A stretch of 64,000 nt of DNA from Spirulina subsalsa PCC 9445 (GCF_000314005.1 NZ_JH980292.1:3260121-3324120), one strand, 5' to 3'; shown: positions 27,839-37,144, counted from the first letter of the stretch. The notes: a model not told the origin generated them from the sequence alone. Numbers and translations: made by a program.

Positions 27839-29980
27839 ATGTCCCGACGTTACTGGCTAGAAACCCTGGAATGGATTTCCCTCACTGGTTCAATTGTGGG
27901 GGCTTGTGTGGCTTATTTAACCCAACAAGTCGCTTTTGCTGTGTTCCCGATGATTGTTACATTGGGGTTAAATATGGACAACCGCCATCGGATTAATCGT
28001 CTGCGACAACAGCAACAGTTCACGGGGTTAAATCATATTAACCAGTTGGTGAATCCTTTAGAATCTCAAGTGACGGAGTTGGAGGATCTCACCCAGGCAC
28101 TACAACAACAGGTGGGAGAACAACAGGAAGAGGTTAAGGAGGCTTTAGCCCAAATCCACAAGACGATTAATCCCCTTAAGCAACAGTTGGAACAAATTAA
28201 GAGTCAAACGGAAGAAATTCACACTCGTTCCCAACAACAGTTACGGGAGTTAAAGGAAAATCAGCAACAAATGACGGAGGTTTCCCTCTCTCATATTGAC
28301 CAGTATCTGGAGCGAATTAAAGACCATTTGCGCCGTTTGGAACAGGTTTCCTCGGAAGGGACTCCCCAATGGGTGGAACAACTCCAAAGTACTGGGGAGG
28401 CGATCGCACAGGTTCAAGCAACCCTCACCACGGTACAAGACCGTTTAACCACCCTAGAAGCCTCGGGTAGCCCCCAAGATGCCGCCCAAGTTCAAAACGC
28501 CCTCGATGCCCTCCAAGTCCGTCTAGGGGCTTTAGAAGGTCAAGGCAGCCCCTCTCTTGATACCCTACAAGACCGTCTCGCGGCTTTAGAGGGGCAAGAT
28601 GATGTTCAAGAGGCGATCGCACAATTACAAACCGCCCTCGCCACCCTCCAAGACCGTTTTAATAGCTTGTCTTTCCCCCCCTCCCCCGAACAAGGCGAAA
28701 CTCTCAGCCAACTGCAACAACAACTCGAAGACTATCGCCGCCAAACCCGTGAGGAATTAGAACAGATGCTCACTTCCTTACAACAAACGATTCCCACCCC
28801 AGCCCTCCCCCCAGAACTGGCAAATTCTTTAGAAGAATTGGAAACCCTAGCCAGCGAAATCAAAGGGGTGCGAGGGGAAGTAGAACAGCTAAAAACCCTA
28901 ATCCGTACCCCAGAACAACCCATCCCGGAAAAACGGGAGGAAATCGCCCCGGTGCGTGGGGGGACAACTCCCACCGGGGCAACGGTGGAAGTACCCGCCC
29001 CAGTTCTAAAAGCCGTCCCTGTGAGCGCAGTTATTCCCGAAACTCCCGCCCAGAATTGGCGGTGTTTGCACCATCTGAGCGGCCATAAAGGGGGAGTGAA
29101 TGCGATCGCCATTAATCCCCACGGCAAGACCTTCGCCAGTGGCAGCGACGACAGCACCATTAAAATCTGGCAACTCGGCACCGGGCAGGAAGTCCGCACC
29201 TTGGGCAATCCAGACTCTAGCTGGTTGTCCAGGGTCAAATCCTTAGCCATTAGTCCCGACGGGCAAATCCTAGCCAGTGGCAGCGACGACAAGGTAATTC
29301 AACTCTGGCAACTCACCACCGGGAACAAATTCCAGCCCCTCACCGGACATTCTGGGGCAATTAAGTCCCTCCTTTTTAGTCCAGATGGGCAACTGTTAAT
29401 CAGTGGCAGTGACGACAAGACGATTAAAGTCTGGCAATTGCGCTCGGGGACTGTTGTACAAACCTTAAGGGGTCATTCTCCTTGGTTTACCGGGGTAAAA
29501 TCCCTTGCTATTAGTCCCAATGGTCAACTCCTCGCGAGTGGGAGTGATGATAAAACCATTAAACTCTGGCAACTAAGTACCGGGCAGAGTCTGAGGACGT
29601 TTAATGGTCATTTAGGCACCGTGAACGCTTTGTGTTTTACCTCTGATGGACAAACGTTAATTAGTGCCAGTGAAGACAACACCATTAAATTATGGCGGGT
29701 GGATACCGGGAGTTTAATCGCCACCTTCTCCGGTCATCAAGGGTCTGTAGATGACATTGCCCTAAGTCCCAACGGGAAAATCTTGGCTAGTGGCAGTTGG
29801 GACAGCACCATTAAACTCTGGAATCTCGCCACAGGTCAAGAAGTTAGCACCCTCCGAGGTCATTCGGCGGCGGTTGTTTCTTTAGCGTTTAGTCAAGAAC
29901 GTTACGGCAACGGTGCCGATCATGTCCTGTTAGTCAGTGGGGGGAGTGATAACACGATTGGGATTTGGCAATGCGGATGA
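27839..29980 (+). CDS. membrane-anchored coiled-coil protein with a seven-bladed WD40 propeller
   Basis: 713 residues. A hydrophobic region at about 10-45 anchors the N-terminus; residues about 55-330 are Gln/Glu-rich coiled coil with repeated units (LQDRLxxLE) that look internally duplicated; a Pro-rich linker leads to seven WD40 repeats (about 405-713, each with GH...SGSDDxTIKxWQL), enough for one closed propeller. Propellers of this kind are protein-docking platforms in cyanobacteria. No enzyme domain is present. The role is unknown; the form suggests a membrane-tethered scaffold. Confidence 0.9.
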   Translation: MSRRYWLETLEWISLTGSIVGACVAYLTQQVAFAVFPMIVTLGLNMDNRHRINRLRQQQQFTGLNHINQLVNPLESQVTELEDLTQALQQQVGEQQEEVKEALAQIHKTINPLKQQLEQIKSQTEEIHTRSQQQLRELKENQQQMTEVSLSHIDQYLERIKDHLRRLEQVSSEGTPQWVEQLQSTGEAIAQVQATLTTVQDRLTTLEASGSPQDAAQVQNALDALQVRLGALEGQGSPSLDTLQDRLAALEGQDDVQEAIAQLQTALATLQDRFNSLSFPPSPEQGETLSQLQQQLEDYRRQTREELEQMLTSLQQTIPTPALPPELANSLEELETLASEIKGVRGEVEQLKTLIRTPEQPIPEKREEIAPVRGGTTPTGATVEVPAPVLKAVPVSAVIPETPAQNWRCLHHLSGHKGGVNAIAINPHGKTFASGSDDSTIKIWQLGTGQEVRTLGNPDSSWLSRVKSLAISPDGQILASGSDDKVIQLWQLTTGNKFQPLTGHSGAIKSLLFSPDGQLLISGSDDKTIKVWQLRSGTVVQTLRGHSPWFTGVKSLAISPNGQLLASGSDDKTIKLWQLSTGQSLRTFNGHLGTVNALCFTSDGQTLISASEDNTIKLWRVDTGSLIATFSGHQGSVDDIALSPNGKILASGSWDSTIKLWNLATGQEVSTLRGHSAAVVSLAFSQERYGNGADHVLLVSGGSDNTIGIWQCG

Positions 29981-29992
29981 TTGGGCAAGAGG

Positions 29993-30032
29993 GGGAATCG
30001 GGAATCTTGACAAGTTAAGATTCCCGATTCCC
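29993..30032. terminator. bidirectional hairpin between convergent WD40 and helicase genes
   Basis: GGGAATCGGGAATCTT (29993-30008) and AAGATTCCCGATTCCC (30017-30032) form a perfect 16-bp stem with an eight-base loop. It is built from the GGGAATC repeat family and touches the helicase stop codon. Its position between two convergent genes fits a two-way transcription block, although U-runs are short. Confidence 0.7.
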
Positions 30033-31525
30033 TATTCCTCCTCTCCCCATCTCTGAGAAGATTCCGCCACTTTCCAAACGGGAGGCGAAGAGGGAACAAT
30101 TTCCAGTTGTTGGTGTTTCGGGGTGGGGCGAGATTTACGGGTTTTCGGTTTGGGGAGACTTTGCCCTTTCCGTCGTTCTGAGGTGCGTTCCTCGGCAGTG
30201 TCTTCTGTCACAACTTCATACAAAATAGCCAGTTTGTTGGCTCCGCTGCCTTTGCGTAACACTCGGCCTAAACGTTGGATATATTCTCGCATAGAGCCAG
30301 TTCCTGAGAGAATAACAGCAATCCGGGCATCGGGAACATCTACCCCCTCATTAAGGACGTGGGAGGCGACTAGCGCCTTATAACGCCCCTCTCGGAAAGC
30401 GCTTAGGATGGCATGGCGTTCCTTAACGGGGGTTTGATGGGTGAGGGCGGGGATGAGAAACTCTTGAGAGATACGGTAAACGGTGGCGTTGTCGTTGGTG
30501 AAGATGAGGAGAGATTCTGGGTAATGTTGGGCGATAAGTTCGGCTAAAACGCGCAATTTTCCCTCAGTACAGAGGGCGATTTCCTTGGCTTGACGGTGGG
30601 CTAACATGGCGCGTCTTCCTTCAGGCGATCGCGCCGAAGCTTGAACAAACAACTGCCAACCTTGTAAACTGCTTAGGGCAATCTTCGATTCTCGTAAAAA
30701 TTGGTTGCGAGTTTGGATAGATTGATCATAGGTTTGTCGCTCTTTGGGGGATAATTTCACCTTAATTTGTACCACCCGATGCTCCGCCAGTGCTTGGCCA
30801 GAAAGTTCTTCGGGGGTTTTGCGATAAACTACCCCACCAATGAGACTATCTAACTCTCGGTGGGTGCCATCAGAGCGCTCCGGAGTCGCGGTTAATCCTA
30901 AACGATAGGGGGCGATCGCATATTCCGCAATCACCCGAAAAAAATCCGTCGGCAAGTGATGACACTCATCAAAAACCAACAACGCATAACGATTTCCCAA
31001 ACTCTCCGCCTGAATCGCCGCGCTATTATACGTTGCAATTAAAATCGGCGTGCGATCGCGAGAACCTCCCCCCAATAACCCCAACTCCACATCCGGGAAC
31101 GCCGCCTCTAGTTGAGCATACCACTGGTGCATCAAATCCAACGTCGGCACCACAATCAACGTGCTGCGCGGTGTAGACTGCATCGCCAACTGAGCCAAAT
31201 AGGTCTTACCCGCCGCCGTCGGCAACACCACCACCCCCCGACGATTCGCCAACTTCCACGCCTGCAACGCCTCCTCCTGATGAGGATAAGGTTTCATCTC
31301 CATACTCGGCGACAATTCCAACGGGCTAAAATCCCGTGCCTCATCAATGAACTCAATCTCCTCCCCCTGCATCGCTTCCACCAAAGCCCGATAATGAATC
31401 GCCGGAACTCGAAACTTTTCTACCCGATCATCCCAAGTCGCATAATCAATCCACACCCGCCCTTGGGGAGGAGGATGTAACACCAAAGTCCCTCTATGGT
31501 ACGTCAGCTTAGGCAAACGGGGCAT
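30032..31525 (-). CDS. DEAD/DEAH-type superfamily 2 helicase (XPB/type III restriction-like)
   Basis: 497 residues. SF2 motifs in order: YPHQEEALQAW, Walker A LPTAAGKTYLAQLA, motif II DECHH, motif III LTATP, motif VI YIQRLGRVLRKG. The DECH box and overall plan resemble XPB/Rad25-like helicases and the helicase part of type III restriction enzymes, but there is no methylase or nuclease partner beside it. A Lys/Arg-rich tail after motif VI (KRKGQSLPKPKTRKSR-like) may bind nucleic acid. The upstream outer-membrane-type gene lies 40 bp away on the same strand. Likely role in DNA repair or transcription remodelling; unproven. Confidence 0.9.
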   Translation of the reverse strand: MPRLPKLTYHRGTLVLHPPPQGRVWIDYATWDDRVEKFRVPAIHYRALVEAMQGEEIEFIDEARDFSPLELSPSMEMKPYPHQEEALQAWKLANRRGVVVLPTAAGKTYLAQLAMQSTPRSTLIVVPTLDLMHQWYAQLEAAFPDVELGLLGGGSRDRTPILIATYNSAAIQAESLGNRYALLVFDECHHLPTDFFRVIAEYAIAPYRLGLTATPERSDGTHRELDSLIGGVVYRKTPEELSGQALAEHRVVQIKVKLSPKERQTYDQSIQTRNQFLRESKIALSSLQGWQLFVQASARSPEGRRAMLAHRQAKEIALCTEGKLRVLAELIAQHYPESLLIFTNDNATVYRISQEFLIPALTHQTPVKERHAILSAFREGRYKALVASHVLNEGVDVPDARIAVILSGTGSMREYIQRLGRVLRKGSGANKLAILYEVVTEDTAEERTSERRKGQSLPKPKTRKSRPTPKHQQLEIVPSSPPVWKVAESSQRWGEEE

Positions 31526-31565
31526 AAATCGCAGTCCTTTAAGCTTGTGTGCATTTTATCGTGGA

Positions 31566-32810
31566 CTAGGGGAGACGAAAGCCTAAGCGTACTCCAAACA
31601 CATAGCCATTAATATTAATTAGAGGGTCTGAAGATCCCCCAAAGGAAGGCCCGGTAAAGATTTCGACTCGTCCATTTTCAGTAATGGAGTAGGTGAGACG
31701 GGCGAGTAATTGGTGATAGGTGTCTTGGCGATCTTGCCCGGTGAAGGTGGAAAGAACAAATTGATAGTCAAGGGAGGTTTTCCATTGGGGGGCGAAACCA
31801 TACCCTAAAGACAAACGCAAGGCATTCACGACTTGAGAACGGTTGCTGGGGTTAGCATTACTCCAGCGCAGTTGATAAGAACTGTCTAGGGTGAGGTTGG
31901 GGGCTAAGGGATCTTGACGACCTAGTTCTAAATAGAGGGCATGATCATTAAGAAAGCGATCGCCTCCTGATTTACTGTAGAGTTGCTGGTTTAACCAGCC
32001 TAACTCCCCATAGGTTCGCGGCCACAGTTGCTGACGCACTCCCACATTAAAGGTCAGTTGGTTGTAATCTATCTCTGAACGTTGGCTGTAACGGATTAAA
32101 TTGCCCCCCGCAGAGGCAAATACAGCCGTTTGGGGGGTGGAGTAAGGAACGGCCATTACGGTCAGTCTCGCGTTAAATAACCCGTCTTGGACAGGATCAA
32201 CGAGGGAGAAAATATTGCTGCTGTTGATGTAGTCTATTCCCCCTAAGACAAAAAACTTGGGTTGAGAAGTTTTGGGGGTAGGACGTTCTATTTCTTGCAG
32301 TAAGAGGGTGCCAAGTTCCGGATCTGGGTCAGGTTGGGCAGGGGTTTGAGTCAGGGGAGAAACTTCAGGAACAATTTCAACGGAAGGATCGTCTAGGAGA
32401 AGAACCTGCTTTTTTACGGCAAAATAGGGTGAGATTACACGTTTAGCTAAAGAAGTGACAACAGCTGGATTAATCTCCCTTTGAAAGTCCAATTGTTGCC
32501 GTTTTAATGTCTCGACTTCTAGAACAACGTTTTTATTTTTTTCTGGGCGAACAAATCCCGTTGGTTCTCCCAGATGTTTTGCTTTTTCTGTCGGTCTAAG
32601 GGCGATAACATAACCCGTTATTTCTACTAAGTCTCGAACCGATGGACTTAAGGAATAACTAGGGGAAAAACCTTTATCCTGAGCGGTTTTCTCTAAATTT
32701 TCTGCTAAAGCTGCCCCTTGGGTAATTCCCACTATACCTAAACCTACCTGAACAATAGTCAGGAGTTTTAGAGGAGTTTTAGCAGATTTACAGGTAGCGA
32801 TTGGTTTCAT
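31566..32810 (-). CDS. exported protein with a probable outer-membrane beta-barrel C-terminus
   Basis: 414 residues from the ATG at 32808-32810 (a longer TTG start at 32825 is possible). An N-terminal signal peptide (LLTIVQVGLGIVGITQGAALA) is followed by a polar region and then, from about residue 175, alternating strands rich in Tyr, Gln and Ser such as TSLDYQFVLSTFTGQD, RVEIFTGPSF and GYVFGVRLGFRLP at the end. This pattern is typical of outer-membrane barrels. It is divergent from the FecR-domain gene with a 144-bp A/T-rich gap. I cannot name a family; a partner or export channel for the FecR protein is one possibility. Confidence 0.7.
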   Translation of the reverse strand: MKPIATCKSAKTPLKLLTIVQVGLGIVGITQGAALAENLEKTAQDKGFSPSYSLSPSVRDLVEITGYVIALRPTEKAKHLGEPTGFVRPEKNKNVVLEVETLKRQQLDFQREINPAVVTSLAKRVISPYFAVKKQVLLLDDPSVEIVPEVSPLTQTPAQPDPDPELGTLLLQEIERPTPKTSQPKFFVLGGIDYINSSNIFSLVDPVQDGLFNARLTVMAVPYSTPQTAVFASAGGNLIRYSQRSEIDYNQLTFNVGVRQQLWPRTYGELGWLNQQLYSKSGGDRFLNDHALYLELGRQDPLAPNLTLDSSYQLRWSNANPSNRSQVVNALRLSLGYGFAPQWKTSLDYQFVLSTFTGQDRQDTYHQLLARLTYSITENGRVEIFTGPSFGGSSDPLININGYVFGVRLGFRLP

Positions 32811-32954
32811 GTTTGTTGATCTCAAAATAATCTGCGTGTTTTCAACTATTTTTTAAAGATTTTATGAAAGGTTTATTAAACCGAAAAAAACTTTTTTTTG
32901 TGTCTTTTTTTGTGTTAAAGTGTAAAAAATAGGATGAATTAACATGGGGGAAAA
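32811..32954. promoter_or_regulatory. divergent promoter region of the barrel and FecR genes
   Basis: This 144-bp gap serves both divergent genes. It is A/T-rich, with a run TTTTTTTTGTGTC and the phase-spaced TGTGTTAAAGTGTAAAAAATAGGATG just before the FecR start. No operator or riboswitch is recognisable. TTGTGT and TAGGAT could act as a -35/-10 pair, which is a weak guess. Confidence 0.4.
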
Positions 32955-34124
32955 ATGCGTCCTCTTTCAAAGTTTTGTTCAGTTGTCGCCGTTTCGGGAT
33001 TAACGCTAGTGGGGTTGACTTTGAGTTTAGCCCAACCCGGTCGAACTCAAACGGTTTTAACCCAGGCGGTGGTGGAATCGATGAGTAATCAGGTGCGGGT
33101 CGTTTCACAAAGTCAATCCCCGCGCTCGGCTCGGGTTTCAGATGTTATTCGTCCGGGAGATGCGATCGCCACAGCGGCCTCTTCTCGGGCAGATTTGCGC
33201 TTTAATGACCAATCCTTGGCAAGATTGGGAGCGCAATCTATTTTCCGCTTTAATCCCGGAACGCGCAATATTGATTTATCTCAAGGCACAGCTTTAGTCT
33301 TAATCCGTCCTGGTCAAGGGGGAACCACCATCCGCACCCCCAACGGAGCAGCGGGAGTTAGAGGATCTGCCTTAGTGGTACGCTACGATCCAGCTACAGA
33401 CACGACCTTAGTCGCCGCGCTGACGAATTCCGGTATTGTTGTTTTTAATCAAGATGGTTCAGAAACCCTACCGATTGCAGCCGGAGAAATGGCCGTATTC
33501 ATCGAAAATCAACCTGCTAAGGTCTATAAGTTTGATCTAGATACCTTTTATGCGACCAGTCCTTTAGTGGCCGGGTTAGATTTAAACAATCTGGAAGAAA
33601 CCGATAGTCCCGATGGATTAGACGAAGTGCGGGAAGAAACCACCGAAGCACTGGACAGTCAAACTCCAATTGATGCTGAGGATTCAGAAACGCTCGTGAA
33701 TCCTGAGTTTATCAGTATGACGGAACTAGACGATGATGGGGAATTTACGGATCTTGAAATCAGCGTGGTGGATGTGGACATTAACGACTTAGACGACGCT
33801 GATTTACTGGAGACGTTAGCTGACTCTCGCGGAGCGTTAGATGTGTGGTCTGTGGTAGTCGGTGGGGAAACGCGACAACAACAGATTCTGATGGAAACCA
33901 TGATGACAGGTGGAGTGTTCCCCGGTGGTGGTGCCACAGGTGGAGTGTTCCCCGGTGGTGGTGCCACAGGTGGAGTGTTCCCCGGTGGTGGGGCTACAGG
34001 TGGGGTGTTCCCCGGTGGTGGTGCCACAGGTGGGGTGTTCCCCGGTGGTGGTGCCACAGGTGGGGTGTTCCCCGGTGGTGGTGCCACAGGTGGGGTGTTC
34101 CCCGGTGGTGGGGGAAAGCCTTAA
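32955..34124 (+). CDS. exported FecR-domain protein ending in seven identical decapeptide repeats
   Basis: 389 residues. A signal peptide ends near LSLAQPGRTQ. A FecR domain (about 60-185) shows DLRFNDQSLARLGAQSIFRF, GTALVLIRPGQGG and TPNGAAGVRGSAL, the beta-rich fold found in anti-sigma regulators and in exported cyanobacterial proteins. An acidic Asp/Glu/Leu-rich linker (about 200-315) follows, then TGGVFPGGGA seven times (residues about 318-387) and a short end. The FecR proteins of this kind in cyanobacteria are usually surface or periplasmic rather than iron regulators. It is divergent from the beta-barrel gene. The repeat number could vary by slippage. Confidence 0.88.
   Translation: MRPLSKFCSVVAVSGLTLVGLTLSLAQPGRTQTVLTQAVVESMSNQVRVVSQSQSPRSARVSDVIRPGDAIATAASSRADLRFNDQSLARLGAQSIFRFNPGTRNIDLSQGTALVLIRPGQGGTTIRTPNGAAGVRGSALVVRYDPATDTTLVAALTNSGIVVFNQDGSETLPIAAGEMAVFIENQPAKVYKFDLDTFYATSPLVAGLDLNNLEETDSPDGLDEVREETTEALDSQTPIDAEDSETLVNPEFISMTELDDDGEFTDLEISVVDVDINDLDDADLLETLADSRGALDVWSVVVGGETRQQQILMETMMTGGVFPGGGATGGVFPGGGATGGVFPGGGATGGVFPGGGATGGVFPGGGATGGVFPGGGATGGVFPGGGGKP
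33906..34115 (+). repeat. seven direct 30-bp repeats inside the FecR-protein gene
   Basis: Seven tandem 30-bp units, each encoding TGGVFPGGGA, run without gaps to the stop. Units differ only at a few bases (GGAGTG or GGGGTG; GGTGCC or GGGGCT), so they are recent copies. The 30-bp length keeps frame, so gain or loss of units would only change tail length. Confidence 0.95.
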
Positions 34125-34465
34125 CAATTTTGACCTGAAGGCTGTGTGCATTTTGTCCAGCCTCATAGTGTGTCCAACCTCATAGGAGGACAATCAATCC
34201 CCCAAACTTTGGGGGATATTTTTAATAACATATAAAAAATTTTTTGTCAAGAGATAAAAAAGGGATAAAGTCTTGTATAGTTTTGTATAGTTTTTTAGCG
34301 CAAGATTTCCCCGAAGTAATACCTCATCCTTGTGAGTCTATTACTTGAGCGGGGGGAACCGACAAATTGCCCAATTTTGGAACAATCTCGGAAGTTTGCG
34401 GATCAAATACCCCTACTGTCTGAACAATGATTCTGAACAACCACTAAAGATTATTGAACTCACCC
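34125..34465. other. 341-bp intergenic region with terminator and mltA promoter
   Basis: Apart from the terminator hairpin at 34197-34223 there is no coding signal. It holds TCTTGTATAG-TTTTGTATAG, a direct repeat (34271-34291) overlapping ATAAAGTCTTGTA (34265-34277), which also occurs at 7765-7777. These are probably promoter elements for mltA, which starts at 34466. Confidence 0.55.
34197..34223 (+). terminator. rho-independent terminator after the FecR-protein gene
   Basis: ATCCCCCAAA pairs perfectly with TTTGGGGGAT around CT-like loop bases and is followed by ATTTTT. This is a textbook hairpin plus U-tract, 73 bp after the stop codon. Confidence 0.85.
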
Positions 34466-35635
34466 ATGAAAAAAACACTCACACTATTTGCGTTAGGTTT
34501 GGGGCTGTCGATGGGAATGTCCCACGTGCCACTGCAAGCCCAACAAGCCCCTCTTACTTGGTCAAATCCCCATCGTCAGGCCCCCAATTTAGCCTTAGAT
34601 GAGCAATTATGGGGCAGTTTAGGACAACCCGGAGATAAACAGGCGCTGATTCAATCCATTGACCACAGTTTGCGGTATTTAGACACTCCGGCCGCCGTGC
34701 GGGCTTATCAAAATTATCCCATTCGTTGGATTACTCGCGATCGCGTCCGTCGGTCCCTGCAACGCTTCCGGCATCTGGTACTCACCAGCAACAGTCCTCA
34801 AGAATTACAAGCGGCCGTTAAACGGGAATTTGTCTTTTACAAATCCGTAGGCAGTCCGCGTTACGGTGGGCAAGTCTTTTTTACAGGCTATTACGAACCC
34901 ACCTATCAAGCCAGTCGTGTTCCGACGGCAGAGTATCGTTATCCCCTCTATCGTCGTCCTAGCAACTTTGAAAGCTGGAAAGCCCCTCATCCCAGTCGCG
35001 CTCAACTTGAAGGGAGCGATGGCACCGGGAAAGATAGCATTTTAGCGGGTTATGAATTGGTTTGGTTGCGCGATCGCCTGCAAGCCTTCCTCGTCCAAGT
35101 GCAAGGTTCCGCCCGTCTTCAACTAACCGATGGTACCACCATGACCGTTGGTTTTCACGGCAGCACCGATTACCCCTACATCAGCGTAGGACAGGAAATG
35201 ATTAAAGATGGGCTACATCCGGCCGATGGCTTCACCCTGCCGAAAATGATCAATATTTTTCAACAAAACCCTGACCTGCTCAACGTTTATATTCCCCGGA
35301 ACAACCGCTTTATTTTCTTCCGAGAAACCAACGGCGCCCCCGCCACTGGGAGCATTAGCGTCCCCGTCACCCCCGATCGTTCCATTGCCACGGATAAATC
35401 TCTGATGCCCCCGGGAGCCCTCGCCCTCATCCACACCCGCATTCCCTTCCCCGATGGTCAAGGAGGCATGATGACCCCCGAGGTGAGCCGTTTCGTGTTA
35501 GACCAAGACACCGGAAGCGCCATCACAACGCCCGGCCGAGTGGATGTGTTCATGGGAACTGGACCGGTAGCAGGCGATCGCGCTGGTGTGATGGGATATC
35601 GTGGAGCCCTATACTATCTGATGTTGAAGGAATAA
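34466..35635 (+). CDS. mltA: membrane-bound lytic murein transglycosylase A (MltA)
   Basis: 389 residues from the ATG at 34466. A signal peptide (LTLFALGLGLSMGMSHVPLQAQ) precedes the mature enzyme; there is no lipobox Cys, unlike the E. coli lipoprotein. The MltA core has VFFTGYYEPTYQAS, QVQGSARLQLTDG and STDYPYISVGQEMI, and the C-terminal 3D-type barrel ends with GRVDVFMGTGP...GVMGYRGALYYL with the catalytic Asp. The enzyme cuts the MurNAc-GlcNAc bond and makes anhydro-muropeptides, loosening the wall for growth or for assembly of machines that cross it. It lies just upstream of a gene with a peptidoglycan-binding domain. Confidence 0.94.
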   Translation: MKKTLTLFALGLGLSMGMSHVPLQAQQAPLTWSNPHRQAPNLALDEQLWGSLGQPGDKQALIQSIDHSLRYLDTPAAVRAYQNYPIRWITRDRVRRSLQRFRHLVLTSNSPQELQAAVKREFVFYKSVGSPRYGGQVFFTGYYEPTYQASRVPTAEYRYPLYRRPSNFESWKAPHPSRAQLEGSDGTGKDSILAGYELVWLRDRLQAFLVQVQGSARLQLTDGTTMTVGFHGSTDYPYISVGQEMIKDGLHPADGFTLPKMINIFQQNPDLLNVYIPRNNRFIFFRETNGAPATGSISVPVTPDRSIATDKSLMPPGALALIHTRIPFPDGQGGMMTPEVSRFVLDQDTGSAITTPGRVDVFMGTGPVAGDRAGVMGYRGALYYLMLKE

Positions 35636-35649
35636 CTCATTGAGGATGC

Positions 35650-35686
35650 CAGAGGGGAGAGAAAACCGATTCCTCCCCTCCAGAGT
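35650..35686 (+). terminator. hairpin after mltA
   Basis: GAGGGGAG and CTCCCCTC pair around a twelve-base loop about 17-50 bp after the mltA stop codon. There is no U-tract, so termination is probable but not certain. Confidence 0.5.
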
Positions 35687-35808
35687 CAGAACTCATCCTG
35701 GCCTTCCACCGACGAAGTTTTTGGGCGTAAATTTTCCAAGATTAATTGTTTCCGAGAGAATCCCCTACCATTAACATTGAGGGATAAACGGGTGCTACCT
35801 GTGAACTG

Positions 35809-37119
35809 ATGCCCAACCAGAGTGAAGCAGCTAATGTGGTAATGCGTGATTCTTACGGTACGCTGCGCGCAAGCGCGTTCCTGTTCCTATTGTTCTCCCT
35901 GACTTTGGGAGAAGTAACCCTTGAGGCCAATCGTCTTGGGGGGATTTCTGTTGCTAGGATGGCGATCGCTCAAACCCCCAGCCCAGAAGCCAGTCCTAAC
36001 CCAGATTCCGCAGAACCGGATGAGCCAAGAATTGAACCGGGGAGCGAAGGGGTAATTGTCCGAGAATTACAACAACACCTCAAAGAGTTAGGCTACTACG
36101 AAGAAGAACCCGACGGCGTTTATGGGGCTTCCACAGAAGCCGCCGTGCGAGCCTTCCAAGAAGCAGAAGGCTTGGACCCCACTGGTGTGTTTGATGTTCA
36201 AGCTTGGATTCGGATGCAGGAAATCCGCAATCCCAGACCTGAACCCCAACCCCGTCAACGAGGACGCATCAGCCGTCGGGCGTTAGCTGTAATTGCTTTG
36301 GGGGGGTTAACGACACTGATCGGGATGGCAATTGGAATTTTCTTGATCCTGAAATTCCTAGCCCAACGCGCTCAAGACCAAGAATTTGCGGTGCCAACGG
36401 AGATCGATTCAGCACGTTACCCCGATTATGAAGAGAACTCCGAAAATAATCATTCCAAATTTGTCACCTTACAGCCCGAGTCACCCCCCACTCAACCTTT
36501 GAATTTAGATCCTCCCATCCTTTCAGAATCCCTTCTAGAGGATGCTTGGTTAGCAGATTCCGTTCTCCCTGCCCCTCCAGAGAAACCAGAACCCTTAGAA
36601 GAAGTGGCCGAGGCAGAATCTCCCTTATCGGCTAATCCTCCCATCAGTGCAGCCCCTCCGGTAATGACCGTTAAACCCACCGGACGTTTAACTAAACTGG
36701 ATTTAATTGAGGAATTAATCGGAGATTTGCGATCGCCCAATCTCGAAAAACGCCACAAAGCTATCTGGGAACTCGCCCAACGGGCCGACTCTCGGGCGGT
36801 TAAGCCTCTTGTGGGCTTGTTAATTGAATCGGACTCCCAACAACAAACCCTAATCCTCGAAGCCCTCTCCCAAATTGGCACCCGCACCCTCAAACCCATG
36901 AACCGTGCTTTAGCCTTATCCCTCCAAGACGATAACGCCCAAGTGCGGAAAAACGCCATCCGTGACCTTACCCGAATGTACGAATTAGTCGCTCAACTCA
37001 GTCAGTTAGTGTACTATGCCACGGATGATCCCGATCCCGAAGTGCAAGACACGGCAAAATGGGCATTGAAACAACTCAACCAGATTCGAGTTTTACCCGA
37101 TGATCAACCCTCCAGTTAA
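35809..37119 (+). CDS. peptidoglycan-binding membrane protein with HEAT-repeat C-terminus
   Basis: 436 residues. A hydrophobic N-terminal signal or anchor (about 20-38), then a PG_binding_1 domain (about 78-135: GVIVRELQQHLKELGYYEEE, DGVYGASTEAAVRAFQ), a membrane helix (about 160-185, GGLTTLIGMAIGIFLILKFLA), a low-complexity Pro/Glu linker, and HEAT repeats (about 295-436: KRHKAIWELAQRADSRAVKPLVGLL). One half should sit in the periplasm on the wall and the other in the cytosol, joined by the helix. It is followed after 25 bp by the ExbB-like channel gene and probably shares its transcript, which suggests a wall anchor or adaptor for that machine. Confidence 0.85.
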   Translation: MPNQSEAANVVMRDSYGTLRASAFLFLLFSLTLGEVTLEANRLGGISVARMAIAQTPSPEASPNPDSAEPDEPRIEPGSEGVIVRELQQHLKELGYYEEEPDGVYGASTEAAVRAFQEAEGLDPTGVFDVQAWIRMQEIRNPRPEPQPRQRGRISRRALAVIALGGLTTLIGMAIGIFLILKFLAQRAQDQEFAVPTEIDSARYPDYEENSENNHSKFVTLQPESPPTQPLNLDPPILSESLLEDAWLADSVLPAPPEKPEPLEEVAEAESPLSANPPISAAPPVMTVKPTGRLTKLDLIEELIGDLRSPNLEKRHKAIWELAQRADSRAVKPLVGLLIESDSQQQTLILEALSQIGTRTLKPMNRALALSLQDDNAQVRKNAIRDLTRMYELVAQLSQLVYYATDDPDPEVQDTAKWALKQLNQIRVLPDDQPSS

Positions 37120-37144
37120 TTTTGTCCTCTATCGTCATTAATCT

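Noticed and set aside
28732-29292. 186-codon frame on the minus strand inside the WD40 gene
   Set aside because: Antisense to a clear seven-repeat WD40 frame; its sequence is the complement of repeated WD units.
33659-34193. Open frames on both strands through the FecR repeats
   Set aside because: They come from the 30-bp repeats being free of stops in other frames; the FecR frame has the domain and signal peptide.
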